Shown here: positions 33,365 through 44,284 of the stretch, in pieces
Layout: the number at the start of each line of letters is the position of its first letter
Numbering within the stretch: position 1 is the stretch's first letter
DNA from: Eutreptiella sp. 'Long Island Sound 2002'
Lineage: Eukaryota; Euglenozoa; Euglenophyceae; Eutreptiales; Eutreptiaceae
DNA length: 64,000 nucleotides
Direction of reading: 5' to 3'
NCBI GenBank assembly: GCA_964036045.1
Contig: OZ038380.1
Location: 65,332,591 to 65,396,590 of the forward strand
The notes under the pieces: model-generated
Databases searched by the model: none
The model's input: only the letters and a program-made list of their open reading frames with translations
What the model was told of the DNA's origin: nothing
Program-made: the position numbers and the translations under genes

Positions 33365-36300
33365 CGCATAGGGTCACTTCAATTTTTTTGGGGGTCTAGA
33401 CCCCCATAGGGACTGGCGCATAGGGTGGCACAAGTTTTTTCGGTTCACAACCCCCCTAGGAATTGACGCATAGCGCATCGTCAACTATTTTGCGGTCCAA
33501 ACCCCCTAGGATTTGACGCATAGGGTTGGGTCAATTATTTGGGGGATCTAGACCCCCATATGAATTGACCCATAGGGTGGCGTCCATTTTTTGCAGGTCT
33601 AGAACCCCATAGGAATTGAAGCATTGGGTTGCGTCAAATATGTTCTGGGACTAGACTCCCCTAGAAATTGAGGCATAGGGTCCCATCAATTTTTCTGGGG
33701 GTCTAGACCGCCATAAGAATTGACACATACGGTCGCGTCAACTTGTTTGAACGTCTATACTTCAATATGATATGCCGCATGGGGTCGCGTCAATTATTTG
33801 GGGGGTCTAGACCTGCGTACGAAATGACGCATAGGGGTGCGGCAATCATTTTGAACGTCTAGAGCCCCCTGGAAATTGACGCATAGGGTCGCCTCAATCA
33901 TTTTGGGGATCTAGACCCCCATATGAATCGCCGGATACGGTGGCGTCAGTTGGTCGGGGATCTAGACCACCCTGGGATTTGACGGATAGTGTCGCGTCAG
34001 TTTTTTTGCGGGTCTGGACCGCCTCAGGAATCGACAGGTAAGGTGCCTCAATTTTGTATGGGGTCTAGACGCCCCTAGGACTTGAAACGTAGGGTCACGT
34101 TAATTATTTTTGGGGTCTAGACCCCACTAGAAATTGACGCATAGGGACGCGTCAAATTTTTTGGGGGTCTTGACCCCCCTACGTATTGACGCATATGGTG
34201 GCATCAATGATTTTTTGGGGTTTAGACCCCCCTAGGGATTGTACCCCGGGGTCGCCTCAATTTTTTTGGGGGTCTAGACCCCCCTAAGAATTGATGCATA
34301 GGGTCGCTTCATTTTTCTTGGTGGTTTAGACCCCCTTAAGAATTGCCGCATAGAATCGCGTGAATTATTTACGGGGTCTAGACCCCCATACAAACTGACG
34401 CATAGGGCCGCGTCCGCTATTTAGGGGCTGTAGACCCCCACAGGAACTAACGCATACAGTTGCGTCAATTTTTCAGGGGGTCTAGACCACCCATAGGAAT
34501 TGAGGCATAGGGTTGCAGCTACTATTTTGGGGGTCTGGACCCCGGTTGGAAATTGGCGCATAGGATCTCGTGAATGATTTTGGGGGTCTAGACCCCGATA
34601 AGAATTGAGGCATAGGGTCGCGTCAATTTTCTTTGGGGTGTAAACCTCCATAGGAATTGACGCTTATGATTGCGTGAATCATTTTTTGGGTCTAGACGCC
34701 CCTACAAATTGATACATAGCATCGCTTCATTTATAGGGCGGTCCCTTGACGCATAGGGTCGCGTCAATCATCTAGGGGGTCTAGACCCCCATAGGAATGG
34801 ACGCATTGGGCCGCGTCAAATATTTGGGGGGCTTAGACTCCCCTAGAAATTGACACATAGGGTAGCTTCATTTCTTTGGGGGGTCTAGACCCCCATACAA
34901 ATTGACACATAGGGTCGGGTCAATCATTCAGAGGGTGTAGACCCCCATAAGAATTGAAGCTTCGGGCGGCGTCAACTATTTTAGGGGCTAAGTCCCCATA
35001 GGAATTGACGCATAGGGTTGCGTCAAATATTTAGGGGGGCTAGACTTCCCTAGAAATTGACACATAGGGTCGTTTCATTTTTTTCGGAGGTCTAGACCCG
35101 CCTACCAATTGCCACATAGGGTCGCGTGAATTTTTTACGGGGTCTACACCCCCATAAAGAATGACGCATATGGCCGCATCAAGCGTTTCAGGGGTTTAGA
35201 CCCCCCTAGGAATTGTTGCATATGGTCCCGTCAAGTATTTAGGGGGTCTAAACGCCCATAGGAACTGACGCATAGGGTCTCTTCAATTTTTTAGGGGGGC
35301 TGGATCACCCATATGAATGGCCGCATAGGATGGTGTCAATCATTTTTGGGGTCTAGACCCCCATATGAATTGACGCATAGGGTCGCGTCGACTCTTTTTG
35401 GGGTCTAAACCCCCCTACAAAAAAACGCATAGGGTCGTGTCAATGGTCTAGATCCCCCTACAAATTGTTGCATAGGGTCGCGTAAATTTTTTTGCGGATT
35501 GAGACCCCAATATGAATTGACGCATACGGTCACGTCAGTTGTTTTCCGGGTCTAGATCCCCCTAGGAATTGTTGCATAGGGTCTCTTCAGTTTGTTCCGG
35601 GCACTAGACGCCCAGAGCAACTGACGCATAGGGTCGCGTCAATTTTTTAGAAGGTCTAGACCACCGATAGGAATGGACACATAGGGCCGCGTCAAATTTT
35701 CTCGGGTTCTAGAGCCCCCTAGGATTTGACGCATAGGGTCCCTTCATTTTTTTGGGCGGTCTAGACCCCATACATATTCACACATAGGGCAGCGTCAATG
35801 GTTTTGGGGGTCTAGACCCCCATAGAAAATGACGCATAGGGTCGCGTCAATCGTTTTGGGGGTCCAGTCCCTCATAGGAAATGACACATAGGGCCGCGTC
35901 AATTCTTAACAGGGCCTAGAGCACCCTAGAAATTGACACATAGGGTCGCTTCATTTTTGTCGGGGGTCTAGACCCCCCTAGGAATGGACGAATAGTGTAG
36001 CAACAATCATTTGAGGGGTCTAGACCCGCTTAGGAATTGACACATAGGGTCCCGTCAATGATTTTGAGGGTCTAGACCCCTATACGAATTGACGCATAGG
36101 GTCGAAGCAATTTTTTGGGGGGTCTGAACCGCCATAGAAATGGACGCATGGGATCGCGTCAATTTTTTAGGGGGCCTAGACGCCCCTAGAAATTGGCACA
36201 TAAGGTCACTTCAGTTTTTTTGGGGGTCTATACCCCCAGAAATTGAGACATTTGGTGGCGTCAATCATTTAGTGAGTCCAGACCCCCCATACAAATTGAC

Positions 36301-37850
36301 GCATAGGGCCGCGTCATGCTCTAGACCACCATAGGGAATGACGCATAGGGTTGCGTCAATCGTTTCAGGGGTCTGGACCCCCATAGAAATTGACACATAG
36401 GGTTGCGTCAATCGTTTCACGGTTCTAGACCTCGGTAGGAACTGACGCATAGGGTCGCGTCAATTGTCTTGCGAGTCTAGATCCCCCCAGGAATTGTTGC
36501 CTAGGGTCGCGTCAACTATTTAGGGGGTCTGGACACCCATAGGAACTGACGCATAGGGTGTCGTCAATTGCTTAGGGGGCTAGACCACCCATACGAATCG
36601 CCGCAGAGGGTCGGGTCAATCATTTTGCTGGTCTAGACCCCCATATGAATTGCCAGATAGGGTCTTGTCAATGATTTTGGGGGTCTAGACCCCCATAGGG
36701 ATTGACGCATAGGGTGGCGTCAAATATTTTGCGGGTCGAGACCCCCCTAGGAACTGACGCATAGGGTGGCGTCAACTATTTACGGGCACTAGACGCCCAT
36801 AAGGACCGACACGTAGGGTCGCCTCATTTATTTAGGGGGTCTGGACCACAGATAGGATTTGACGCATAGGGTCGCGTAAATTCTTTCTGGGTTCTAGACC
36901 CCCCTAGGAATTGACGCATAGGGTCGTGTCAATTGTTTTCGGGGTGTAGATCCCCCTACGAATTGTTGCATAGGGTCGCGTCCATTGTTCAGGGGGTCTA
37001 GAGGTCCATAGGAACTGACACATAGGGTCGTGTCAATTGTTTAGGGGGTCTAGACCACCAATGGGAATTGACGCATAGGGTTGCCTTCATTTGTTTGGGG
37101 TTCTAGAGCCCCGAGGAATCGACGCATAGGAGCGTGTCTATCATTTTGGGGGTCCAAAGCCCCATAGGAATAGCCGCATAGGGTTGCAGCAATTATTTTG
37201 GGGGTCTAGACCAGCCTAGGAATTGACGCATAGGGTCATGTCAATTTTTCTTGGGGGTCTAGACCCCCATATTAATTACCGCATACGGTCGCATCAATTC
37301 TTCAAGGGCTGGGGACCCCCATATGAATTAACGCATAGGGTGGCATCAATTGTTTTTGAGGTCTAGATCCCCCTAGGAATTGTTGCATAGGGTTATTGAC
37401 GGGCCCTAGACGCCCATAGGAACTGACGCATAGGGTCGCGTCAATTATTTAGGGGGGCTAGACCACCCATAGGAATTGACGCATAGGGTCGCATCAATTA
37501 GTTTTGGGGTCTAGACCCCCATATGAATTGACGCATAAGGTCGCGTCAGTGAATTTGGGGGTCTAGACCCCCCTAGGAATTAACGCATAGGGTCGTGTCA
37601 ATTTTTTTTAACGTCTAGAGCCCCCTAGGATTCGACGTAGGGGGTCGAGTCAACTATTTTTGGGACCGTAGACCCCCATATGAATTGCTGCATATGGATG
37701 CGTCAAATTGTTTGGGAGCCTAGACCCCCCTCAGGAATTGACGCATAGGGTCGCCTCAATGATTTTGGGGGCGTATATCCCCCTACAATTTCACGCATGG
37801 GGTCGCGTCAATTATTTAGGGGTCTACACTCCCCTAGGAAATGCCGCATA
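33365..37850. repeat. 52-bp satellite with two inverted repeats per unit
   Basis: About 4.5 kb, roughly 85 degenerate units, period about 52 bp (for example 36681 to 36733). The consensus unit has a perfect 16-bp palindrome GGGGGTCTAGACCCCC, then ATAGGA, then the hairpin arms ATTGACGC and GCGTCAAT separated by ATAGGGTC, then a T-rich spacer. Many units keep both elements and others carry substitutions. Short frames inside it are not genes. The array stops exactly at the terminus of the X coding sequence (37856). Confidence 0.92.
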
Positions 37851-37855
37851 GCATA

Positions 37856-38311
37856 TCAGTCCATGTCAGTCTGGGGTGGAGACCCTATTGCTTCAATGGA
37901 CTCTTCACCATCCCCTCCCTGTATTGACTGATGATAGTCCCTGTGTAGCATGTACTCATCCATGTGCCTCTTCAGGTCATCCTGCTCTTCAACTATAGTG
38001 GACAACCAGGCAGGACAAGCAAAACGGGAGAGGGAGACTGCAACGCGCCTGCCAAGGTGCTGCAGACTGTCACCAAGGGCTGCTAAGGCCTCAGTGGTTA
38101 ATGGTTTCCCGGGCGCTACAGGTGCCGGTCTGGGCACCACTGCTTCGGATTCTCTGGGCGCTTTTTGATCCGCCCTTTTGTGAAGTACTGGATGTTCTTG
38201 AGATCCAGATAAGACCCTGAGTCTGGGCTCATTGAGGTTGAGCCCGGGGCCCAGCTGTACATTCCTGATAGGGTATTTTCTTGATGATATTGCCACTGAT
38301 GGGAGGGACAT
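37856..38311 (-). CDS. X protein C-terminal region, copy 1
   Basis: A frame of 151 codons ending in TGA next to the 52-bp satellite. It is clearly homologous to the plus-strand sequence at 63698-64000: LTTEALAALGDSLQHLGRRV here against LTTEVLAARGDSLQHLRRQL there, followed in both by an acidic, helical C-terminus. The homology continues upstream (38312-38560) past a TGA that occurs at the equivalent codon in both copies. Function unknown. Leu/Glu/Arg-rich helices suggest a coiled-coil or assembly segment. It may belong to a repeated gene family or a transposable element rather than a unique gene. Confidence 0.6.
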   Translation of the reverse strand: MSLPSVAISSRKYPIRNVQLGPGLNLNEPRLRVLSGSQEHPVLHKRADQKAPRESEAVVPRPAPVAPGKPLTTEALAALGDSLQHLGRRVAVSLSRFACPAWLSTIVEEQDDLKRHMDEYMLHRDYHQSIQGGDGEESIEAIGSPPQTDMD

Positions 38312-39001
38312 GTTCTTCAGCTGAAAAGGGATCCTGGATTGTGTATTGCTCAGTTTTGTTCAGGGTCGGTTCGAAAGGAACTCGAGTGATGCTTCTGCTA
38401 CCCAAAGAATACTCTCAATTAGTGCCCTAAATGTTTTGATGAAGTCCTGCAGCTTTTCTAGTTGGAAAACGGGACCACCGCAGGAAGTAGAGCATTAACA
38501 GGATATGGATCGAATCAATGAATAGTTCTGAAATCCAATGTATCACACAAGGGCTGGAGAAAGACAATCCAAGGTTAAATACAAAGATTCAAACACAAAT
38601 GAAGAAGATAAATGATTTTATATGGAGGCCTGGCATAAGTCAGTCCCAAGCACTTCATGTGCAGCCTTTGACATGCAATGGAGTAGGTTGGTAGTCTGGG
38701 GCATGTAGGTTGGGCCAGACACAGGATATGGCTTGGCCAGCATGACCAAGCAACTGAATTTTGAATCAGTTAAAGCTAGACCCACAGTAAGTGGGGAAAA
38801 CAATTGAGTATAGCAGTCCTTAGGTGGGAGACCACTAGGCTTAATCAACCAGGCCCAAGGCATGGAATGCCTATCTGATTTCGGTAGTACGTCGATTAAA
38901 GAAGATACCTCCGCTCACTTAAGTGGTGGGGATGAAATTCATGGGGACAGGGTTATAACCCTACTTACTTAGAAAAATGTACTAAAAGCCTCAAAAAGAG
39001 T
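38312..39001 (-). pseudogene. X copy 1, upstream part
   Basis: Reverse-complement alignment with two separate pieces of X copy 2: 38312-38590 matches 63357-63700 and 38590-39000 matches 54560-54990. Shared coding-like segments include KPSGLPPKDCYTQLFSPL (minus strand, about 38800-38860) and QDFIKTFRALIESILWVAEA. Stops occur between segments. The upstream limit at about 39001 coincides with the G copy 2 insertion. Confidence 0.6.
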
Positions 39002-39014
39002 GAAAGTAAGTAAG
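39002..39014. other. Candidate target-site duplication of G copy 2
   Basis: GAAAGTAAGTAAG at 39002-39014 recurs at 42592-42604 on the far side of G copy 2. On the right it is extended as a (TAAG)n microsatellite, so the duplication is less certain than the one flanking copy 3. Confidence 0.5.
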
Positions 39015-39030
39015 GTTGGAGGTTTGAGGT

Positions 39031-39375
39031 TTGATTGTGCGGGTACTAGACGCCTTTCGGCCCCAGGGGGCCACCTGGTCGGGCCAGGTGATATCCTCCC
39101 GACCGGGTCCTAGTGGGGGGCCCTCCAAGATGCACCTCCTGCCTGGTGGCAGAGTCCCCCGGGTTCACAGGGCTCGGAGCCCCGTCCTTCCCCGGCTTCC
39201 CCGTCTCGCCGCTCCCCAGTCAGTGCATCAATTTGCAGCCGTGGCTGCAGGCGCTTACCCACTGCGTCACCCCCCTAATGCGTGGTCACCCGGGGCGCCG
39301 GCGCTGCCGGGCCCGTGCTACTGGCTTGTCGCCAGTGGGACCCCCTTGGGCTGGCGCGGAGGCTGCCTAGCCTAG
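39031..39375 (+). CDS. Frame antisense to the G 3' module
   Basis: A 114-codon frame (starts MIVRVLDAFRPQG) shared with G copy 1 (25453-25797 on the minus strand) with most residues unchanged. In copy 3 the same strand is frameshifted. No family recognised. It is antisense to the direction of retroposition inferred from the tail, so its significance is doubtful. Confidence 0.25.
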   Translation: MIVRVLDAFRPQGATWSGQVISSRPGPSGGPSKMHLLPGGRVPRVHRARSPVLPRLPRLAAPQSVHQFAAVAAGAYPLRHPPNAWSPGAPALPGPCYWLVASGTPLGWRGGCLA

Positions 39376-41738
39376 GGGTTGGGGCGTGGCGCTGTGCGCC
39401 ACTACTGCCTTGGCGGGTGCAGTGCCCCGTCGGTGTATGCGCGGCGCTTGCGGGCGGTTCGGGTGGTTTGGGCCGGTACCTGGTGTTGTGTCTCTCTCGT
39501 TTCCCCCTTCCCGCCCCGCGTGTTCCGCGCTGCGTGTGGCGGGCCGTCCTGTCCGGGTGTCCCTTACCCTCGCTCGCTGGTGCGCCATTCCACGCGGTCT
39601 GTGCGTTCCGCGCGCTCGGTCCGGTTGCCCTTCTGGTAGTCCCCGCGTGCCCTTTACGTGTGTGTGCGCTCGCACTCCCGCGGCGTTCGCTCCCCCCCCC
39701 CTGGGTGGTGTGGCGTGCGCACCCCGCGTGGTCTTGGCACTGGGCGCTGGTAGGGCCGCTCCGCGTGTCCTGCCCCGGTCCCTTGCTCCGTCTGGCGTGC
39801 TTGGGGGGGGGCGGTCCGGTCCCGGTTCCCCTCTACTTGGCTTGGGGTTGTGGGGCTGGCGGTAGGGCGCCTCCCGGGGGGGGTGCCTTCTACTGTTGCG
39901 AGGGGTGTCTGGGGTCAGGCGCTCCCCCTCCCCCGACTGCCCGCCCACTGGGTGGGCTGTTAAGGTCCGCGATCCACGTGTTGTGGGCGCGGGCGTGCGG
40001 GTGTGGGGGCCCTTCTCTGTCCCCTCGTCCTGCACGCCCTGTGGGGGCTGCGCGCCACGGGGCGGGTCCGTGGCGTTCATGTGCCGGGGGCCGGCTGGGG
40101 GGGGGGGGCGTGCGCCGTACCCCCCGTTTGTGCGGCCGGGGGGGGGCCTGTAGGGCGGGGGGTCGTTCTGCCTCGTTTCGTCCCTCTGCCTTCCCTGGGC
40201 AGGCAACAAAGCGGGTGTCACTGGCGTCGTGCTGTCCATGGGGGGCGTGGCCCCCCATACCACTGCGGTTCGTGCTCACCCGCCTTCTCTGGGCGCGATC
40301 TGTGCGGCGTCCTGGCGCGTTGGCGCGGGCTCGCTTGTTCTCCGCGGCCCCTGTGGGAGCCGGCGGCTGGGGCTGGGGGGCGGGTCGCGCTCCGGCTGCT
40401 CTCTCGGGCGGGGGGGGGACCATCCCCCCTGCCTCAGGGGGTGGGGGCCGGGGCCCCCGCAGCTTGCGGGCCGTTTGGGGGGGTGGGGGGGGGGGGTCGC
40501 GCCGCGGCATCCCTGCTCCCCTTCTGGGTGGCGGCCTGCGGTACTCAATCCTGGCCCCCGTCGTTCCGTCGGCGCACTCCCTTCTGGCGTGCGCGTGCGG
40601 TCGGGGTCGCAGTGCCGCCCCGGGGTGGGGGGGGGTGAGGGGCGGCCCGTGGACCGCTCTCCTGGGGGCGATTGCAGACCTGAACCCCCCCTCTGAGTGG
40701 GCTGTGGTCACGGGAGGGTCATGTGGGGCGCGGCCCCCATACTGTTTTGATGCGCGCGTTGCTCCGGCACGCTGGTGTGGGCTCACCCCGCAGCCGCGAC
40801 TCCCGCAGGAGCAGGTCCAGCCGCATCCCCCCCCCCCCGCGTCGCGGTCCCTTCTGGGGGGGGGGGGGAGTCCCCTCGGCACCGGGGGGGCGGAGGACCG
40901 CTCCTGTGGCTCCCTAGCTGGGGGGCCTGCGGGGGGGGGGGGGGGGGGGCTCCCGCCCCGTCGGGCGTCGGCCTGCCTTCCGTTGCCCCCGGCGTGCCCC
41001 CCCGGCATATACTCGTGCCGTGGGGGTTGCCGGGCGGCCGCGGGCGCCTACGGGTCAGTGCGGCAGGGGGGGCAGGGGGAGGGGAGGGGAACCCCCCCGC
41101 CCTAGTTCGCGCCCCCGTCTTCCCCCGGCCGGCGTCTGATAGGGCCGCTCCGTTTGCGCCGTCCTGGGCGTCGCCGGTCCGCCGTCAGCCGGCAGCAGGC
41201 AGGGCGTGTGGGCGTCCGCCTCGGCCGTGGTGCCCCCGCACCCCGGGTGCAGCGGCCTCTTCGGGGGGGGTGTGGGGCCGCCGTTTCTTCGGTCTGCCTC
41301 CGTCCGCTCTTGGGCCTGAGTGGGAGGGGGGAGGGGGGAGTGGGGGGGGGCCTCTGGTCCCCTGGCGCCGCCGCCTGACGGCCGGGAGGGGGGGGCGGCA
41401 TGGCCGTCCCGGCCCCGGGGGCCAGCCATCGGCTGGGGGGTCGCACCCTTCCCCTGCCCCCCTCTACCTGGAGCCGGACCCTCGTGCAGGCCCTCGCTGG
41501 GGCCCCTCATCCCCCTGGCCGTCGTTGCGCGGCACTGGCCGGCCGGGGGCGGCCGTGAGGGTTAGCGGTCAGCGGTTAGCGGGCTGCGGGGAAGCAGGTT
41601 CCCCCCCGCGCTCGTTGTCTCCGCCCTCCCTCTCGCGGGAGGTGGCGCGCGCTCCTGCGTCACGCCGTACCGTGGGGGGGGCGTGGGTCGGGGGGCCCAG
41701 CTCCCTCCCCCACTTCCTCACGTCCGCCGTCTGGGCCG

Positions 41739-42281
41739 TCACCTGCGCCGCTGCTTGTGTGGGGGCTGGGGCTGTGGCGGCGGCGGGTTGCGCCGGCGGT
41801 AGCGCCAGTGGGCGAGGGCGCTGCGCAAGGCCCAGGTGAGCCAGTTATTGGCGTCCGCATCCGTGATGCGGAGCACCGCTCCCCCTTCCCGAAAGGCCGG
41901 CCACGTCGGCTCCCTGTCGGGCCACGCCGCCCGGATCACTGACTTCGAGACCCTCTCATGGTCCTCCGGGGCTGCCCACCCCCCCGGGGGTACCTCCTGG
42001 TTTCCTCCGTCTCTCCGGAGGAGCACGGCACCGAAGGGTTGGTTCCTCAACCCCCTGGTGGCCCCCTGGTTGGCCCAGCACAACCACCCGTACACCTCCC
42101 CCACCAGGGGGAGGGCCTCCTCCCCCAGAGGGTCCGGGACCGTGCCCCAGTCCCGGTCCCACGGCCGGGCTCCCTCTGCCCCTTGCGCCGGCTCCCCTCG
42201 CTGCCCCGGTGCCTGCGGCGCCGATGCCGAGTCCCGCCCCCCCTCCGCCGAGGCCATCCGCGCCGGCTCCGCTCTCGGCAC
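41739..42281 (-). CDS. Possible ORF in the 5' part of G copy 2
   Basis: A 180-codon frame with a more protein-like composition than its surroundings. It contains EEALPLVGEVYGWLCWANQG, then RVSKSVIRAAWPDREPTWPA and ITDADANNWLTWALRSALAH, and has a basic, proline-rich end. It may be the remaining open reading frame of element G or of the element from which G's 5' part derives. There is no recognisable reverse transcriptase or endonuclease motif. Confidence 0.35.
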   Translation of the reverse strand: MPRAEPARMASAEGGRDSASAPQAPGQRGEPAQGAEGARPWDRDWGTVPDPLGEEALPLVGEVYGWLCWANQGATRGLRNQPFGAVLLRRDGGNQEVPPGGWAAPEDHERVSKSVIRAAWPDREPTWPAFREGGAVLRITDADANNWLTWALRSALAHWRYRRRNPPPPQPQPPHKQRRR

Positions 42282-42616
42282 GGGGGGGGGCTGGCTGGTG
42301 CTGGGGTCGTGGGGGTAGGGGGGGGACGAGCTCGCCAGCGTCAGGGTCGATGTTGTAGAGGTGGTGGTGCCCGTGGTGGTGGTGGTGGTGGGTGTGGTGC
42401 GCCGGCATCTGTTGGATGCCGGGGGGGATGCACCTCACCGGCTGCACGTCCGGCTGCGGGGGCGCCCCGCTCCCCGCCCCCCTCCCTTCGGCCCGCCCCC
42501 CCCCCCGGGCTCCCATGCGCTGTCCCGCCTGTCCCTTGGGGCCCGCGGCACCCTTGCCCTTGCCCTTGGGCCCCTTTCCAGCCCCCTGCCCGAAAGTAAG
42601 TAAGTAAGTAAGTAAG

Positions 42617-44180
42617 GGCGGCCGCGTCCGCAGCCTCATCTGACAACCCCTCGTTTGTTTTGCATGGTTGTTGCCTCTGGCGGGAAGGAGAGCTCTCCAC
42701 CATCAGTTCCCCTCGCGACCCGTGTCTCACCTCACGGCCGAGAACTTCAGCCAGGTCCCCTTGGGGCATGACCGGCGGTATATTTCCTTCAGGCGCTGCC
42801 CTCACGGTCTCAGCTCCATCAGTTCACCCTTCGAAGGATCCTCCCGCCTTCCCCCCCTAGCGCAGCTTTTAGGGTGCTTGCAGGCGGGTTCCCTGTGGAT
42901 AGCCTCTGCCGACAGCGCAGCAGTCCTCTCAACCCCATTTGACCACTCTCCATCCCTGACGGGCTGGAGTACCCACTCGGCTCCCGGATGCACTTGGTAT
43001 TCGTCCATCCGCGGCTGCTGGCGTTGGGGGCGACCGTTTCAACGTTCCCCCGGGTTCCGCTCACGCGGGAACCTACGTGTACTCAGGCCATTGACCTGGG
43101 GGCCTCAGGGTCAACCCTCACCCCTGCGGACACCTCACGGCCGTCCCAGAGTTCAGGGCATTTTCCCGACTTCCCGTGGCCAGGCCCCCCATGGTTGGCC
43201 CATGGTTCTCCAGTCCATGGTGACTGGTTTCCCAATCCGACGGGGCTGTTGCTTGGCGCTATTGATCCCCCATTCCATCCCATGTCCCGTTCCTCTTTGT
43301 CGCATCCCGTCACCGGCCCAATCAACGCGTCCCGTGGTTTCTCCGTCCAAAGGGGCTGTGGTGCGGCCCGTGCCACACTCCTGTCCTGGCTCCGTACCCC
43401 CATCCCATCCCTCATCCCGTGTTCATATCCCACCGGGCCGCCAGCAACCCAGTGGCGCGGGCCAACTGGATCTTCATTCATCCGGGGATTGTTTCGTGCT
43501 CCTTGCACGAGTCGCTCCTATCCAATCCCCTTGTTCCGCGCATTTGGCGCGTTCTCCTCCGCATGTTCCTGTCCGGGGCCTCTGGCTACTTTTGCTAAGT
43601 CATGGCCCCATTGGCCTACCTGTGTATTGGCACGAGAACACAGCGTCTCCAGGCGGCTGTGGCCCAGCAGGGACGCCACTACATGTACTCCCACTAGGGC
43701 TTGGAGGGGAGGTGTCTTCTGTATGCTTGCACCGCATGTGGTCTTGCCGTCCTTGACGTCGTCTTTCAGACCTAGAATTGCAGATTGTCCTTCTGATGTT
43801 TGTCCCTCGCCATTCATGGCCGAGGGTCCTTCTTTCTGCTGTTCTCCCCATACCTGGCTCGGGCGTGTCGCTGTGTGTGTGATCTGCGCCCTTGGTTATG
43901 CAGGGTGGGCAGCCCATGTGATCCACCTGTGTTCGGGCACAAGAACACAGCTCCTCTTTCTTGTTTTGCGGCTGTGGCCTACCATGGACGCCACTACACG
44001 TACCCCTGCTAGGGCTTGGATGGATGGAGTGCTCTGTTTTTGTGCCCCGCTTGCGTTCTGGTGACCATGTTGATGCGGTCCTTGTTGCGTGTGTGTATCC
44101 GCCCTTGGTTTAGCTGCGTGGGTGTCTCTGGGTGCACCACTTCACCCTACGTGTCCCACTTGCGGTAGGGGTGACTGATG
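42617..44180. other. Unassigned sequence with a 295-bp direct duplication
   Basis: Frames open on the + strand reach 360 codons but read as proline/serine/cysteine-rich translation of a C-rich strand, and I do not call a gene. A diverged direct duplication pairs about 43608-43760 with 43903-44055. Each half contains an inverted repeat of the type CTGTGTT-spacer-AACACAG. On the minus strand 42805-42620 reads as ordinary protein (MRAAPEGNIPPVMPQGDLAE) and could be an exon cut by the G insertion. Confidence 0.35.
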
Positions 44181-44284
44181 CATGGTGGAGCTGCGGAGAG
44201 GCGTAGCTATCAGCACACACGTCTGGCCTGCTCCACCCGGATTACCGGGCCCGCCTCTGCGCGGCCTGTCGGTCCCAGCTCTTG

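Larger units (their letters stand above)
39015..42591 (-). mobile_element. Composite element G, copy 2
   Basis: Read on the minus strand it ends in the conserved 3' module (39870 down to 39020, same sequence as 62503-63353) and a TCAAACC tail. It is preceded by one A monomer and a partial B monomer only (about 40110 to 39866) and then 2.5 kb of GC-rich sequence absent from copy 3. It therefore shows the element with almost no satellite and with a longer 5' part. Poly-G/poly-C runs are common. The length between the putative duplications is 3,577 bp. Confidence 0.75.

Noticed and set aside
33365-37850. Possible CRISPR array (short repeats with variable sequence)
   Set aside because: Units are directly adjacent with a uniform 52-bp period, there are no unique spacers of constant length, no cas genes, and the context is eukaryotic.
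37950-38168. A + strand frame inside X copy 1
   Set aside because: The minus-strand frame is the one conserved with 63698-64000; the + frame is a shadow.
39020-42590. Ribosomal intergenic spacer, suggested by GC-rich subrepeats
   Set aside because: The module occurs at three sites with flanking duplications and a tail. No rRNA sequence was recognised.
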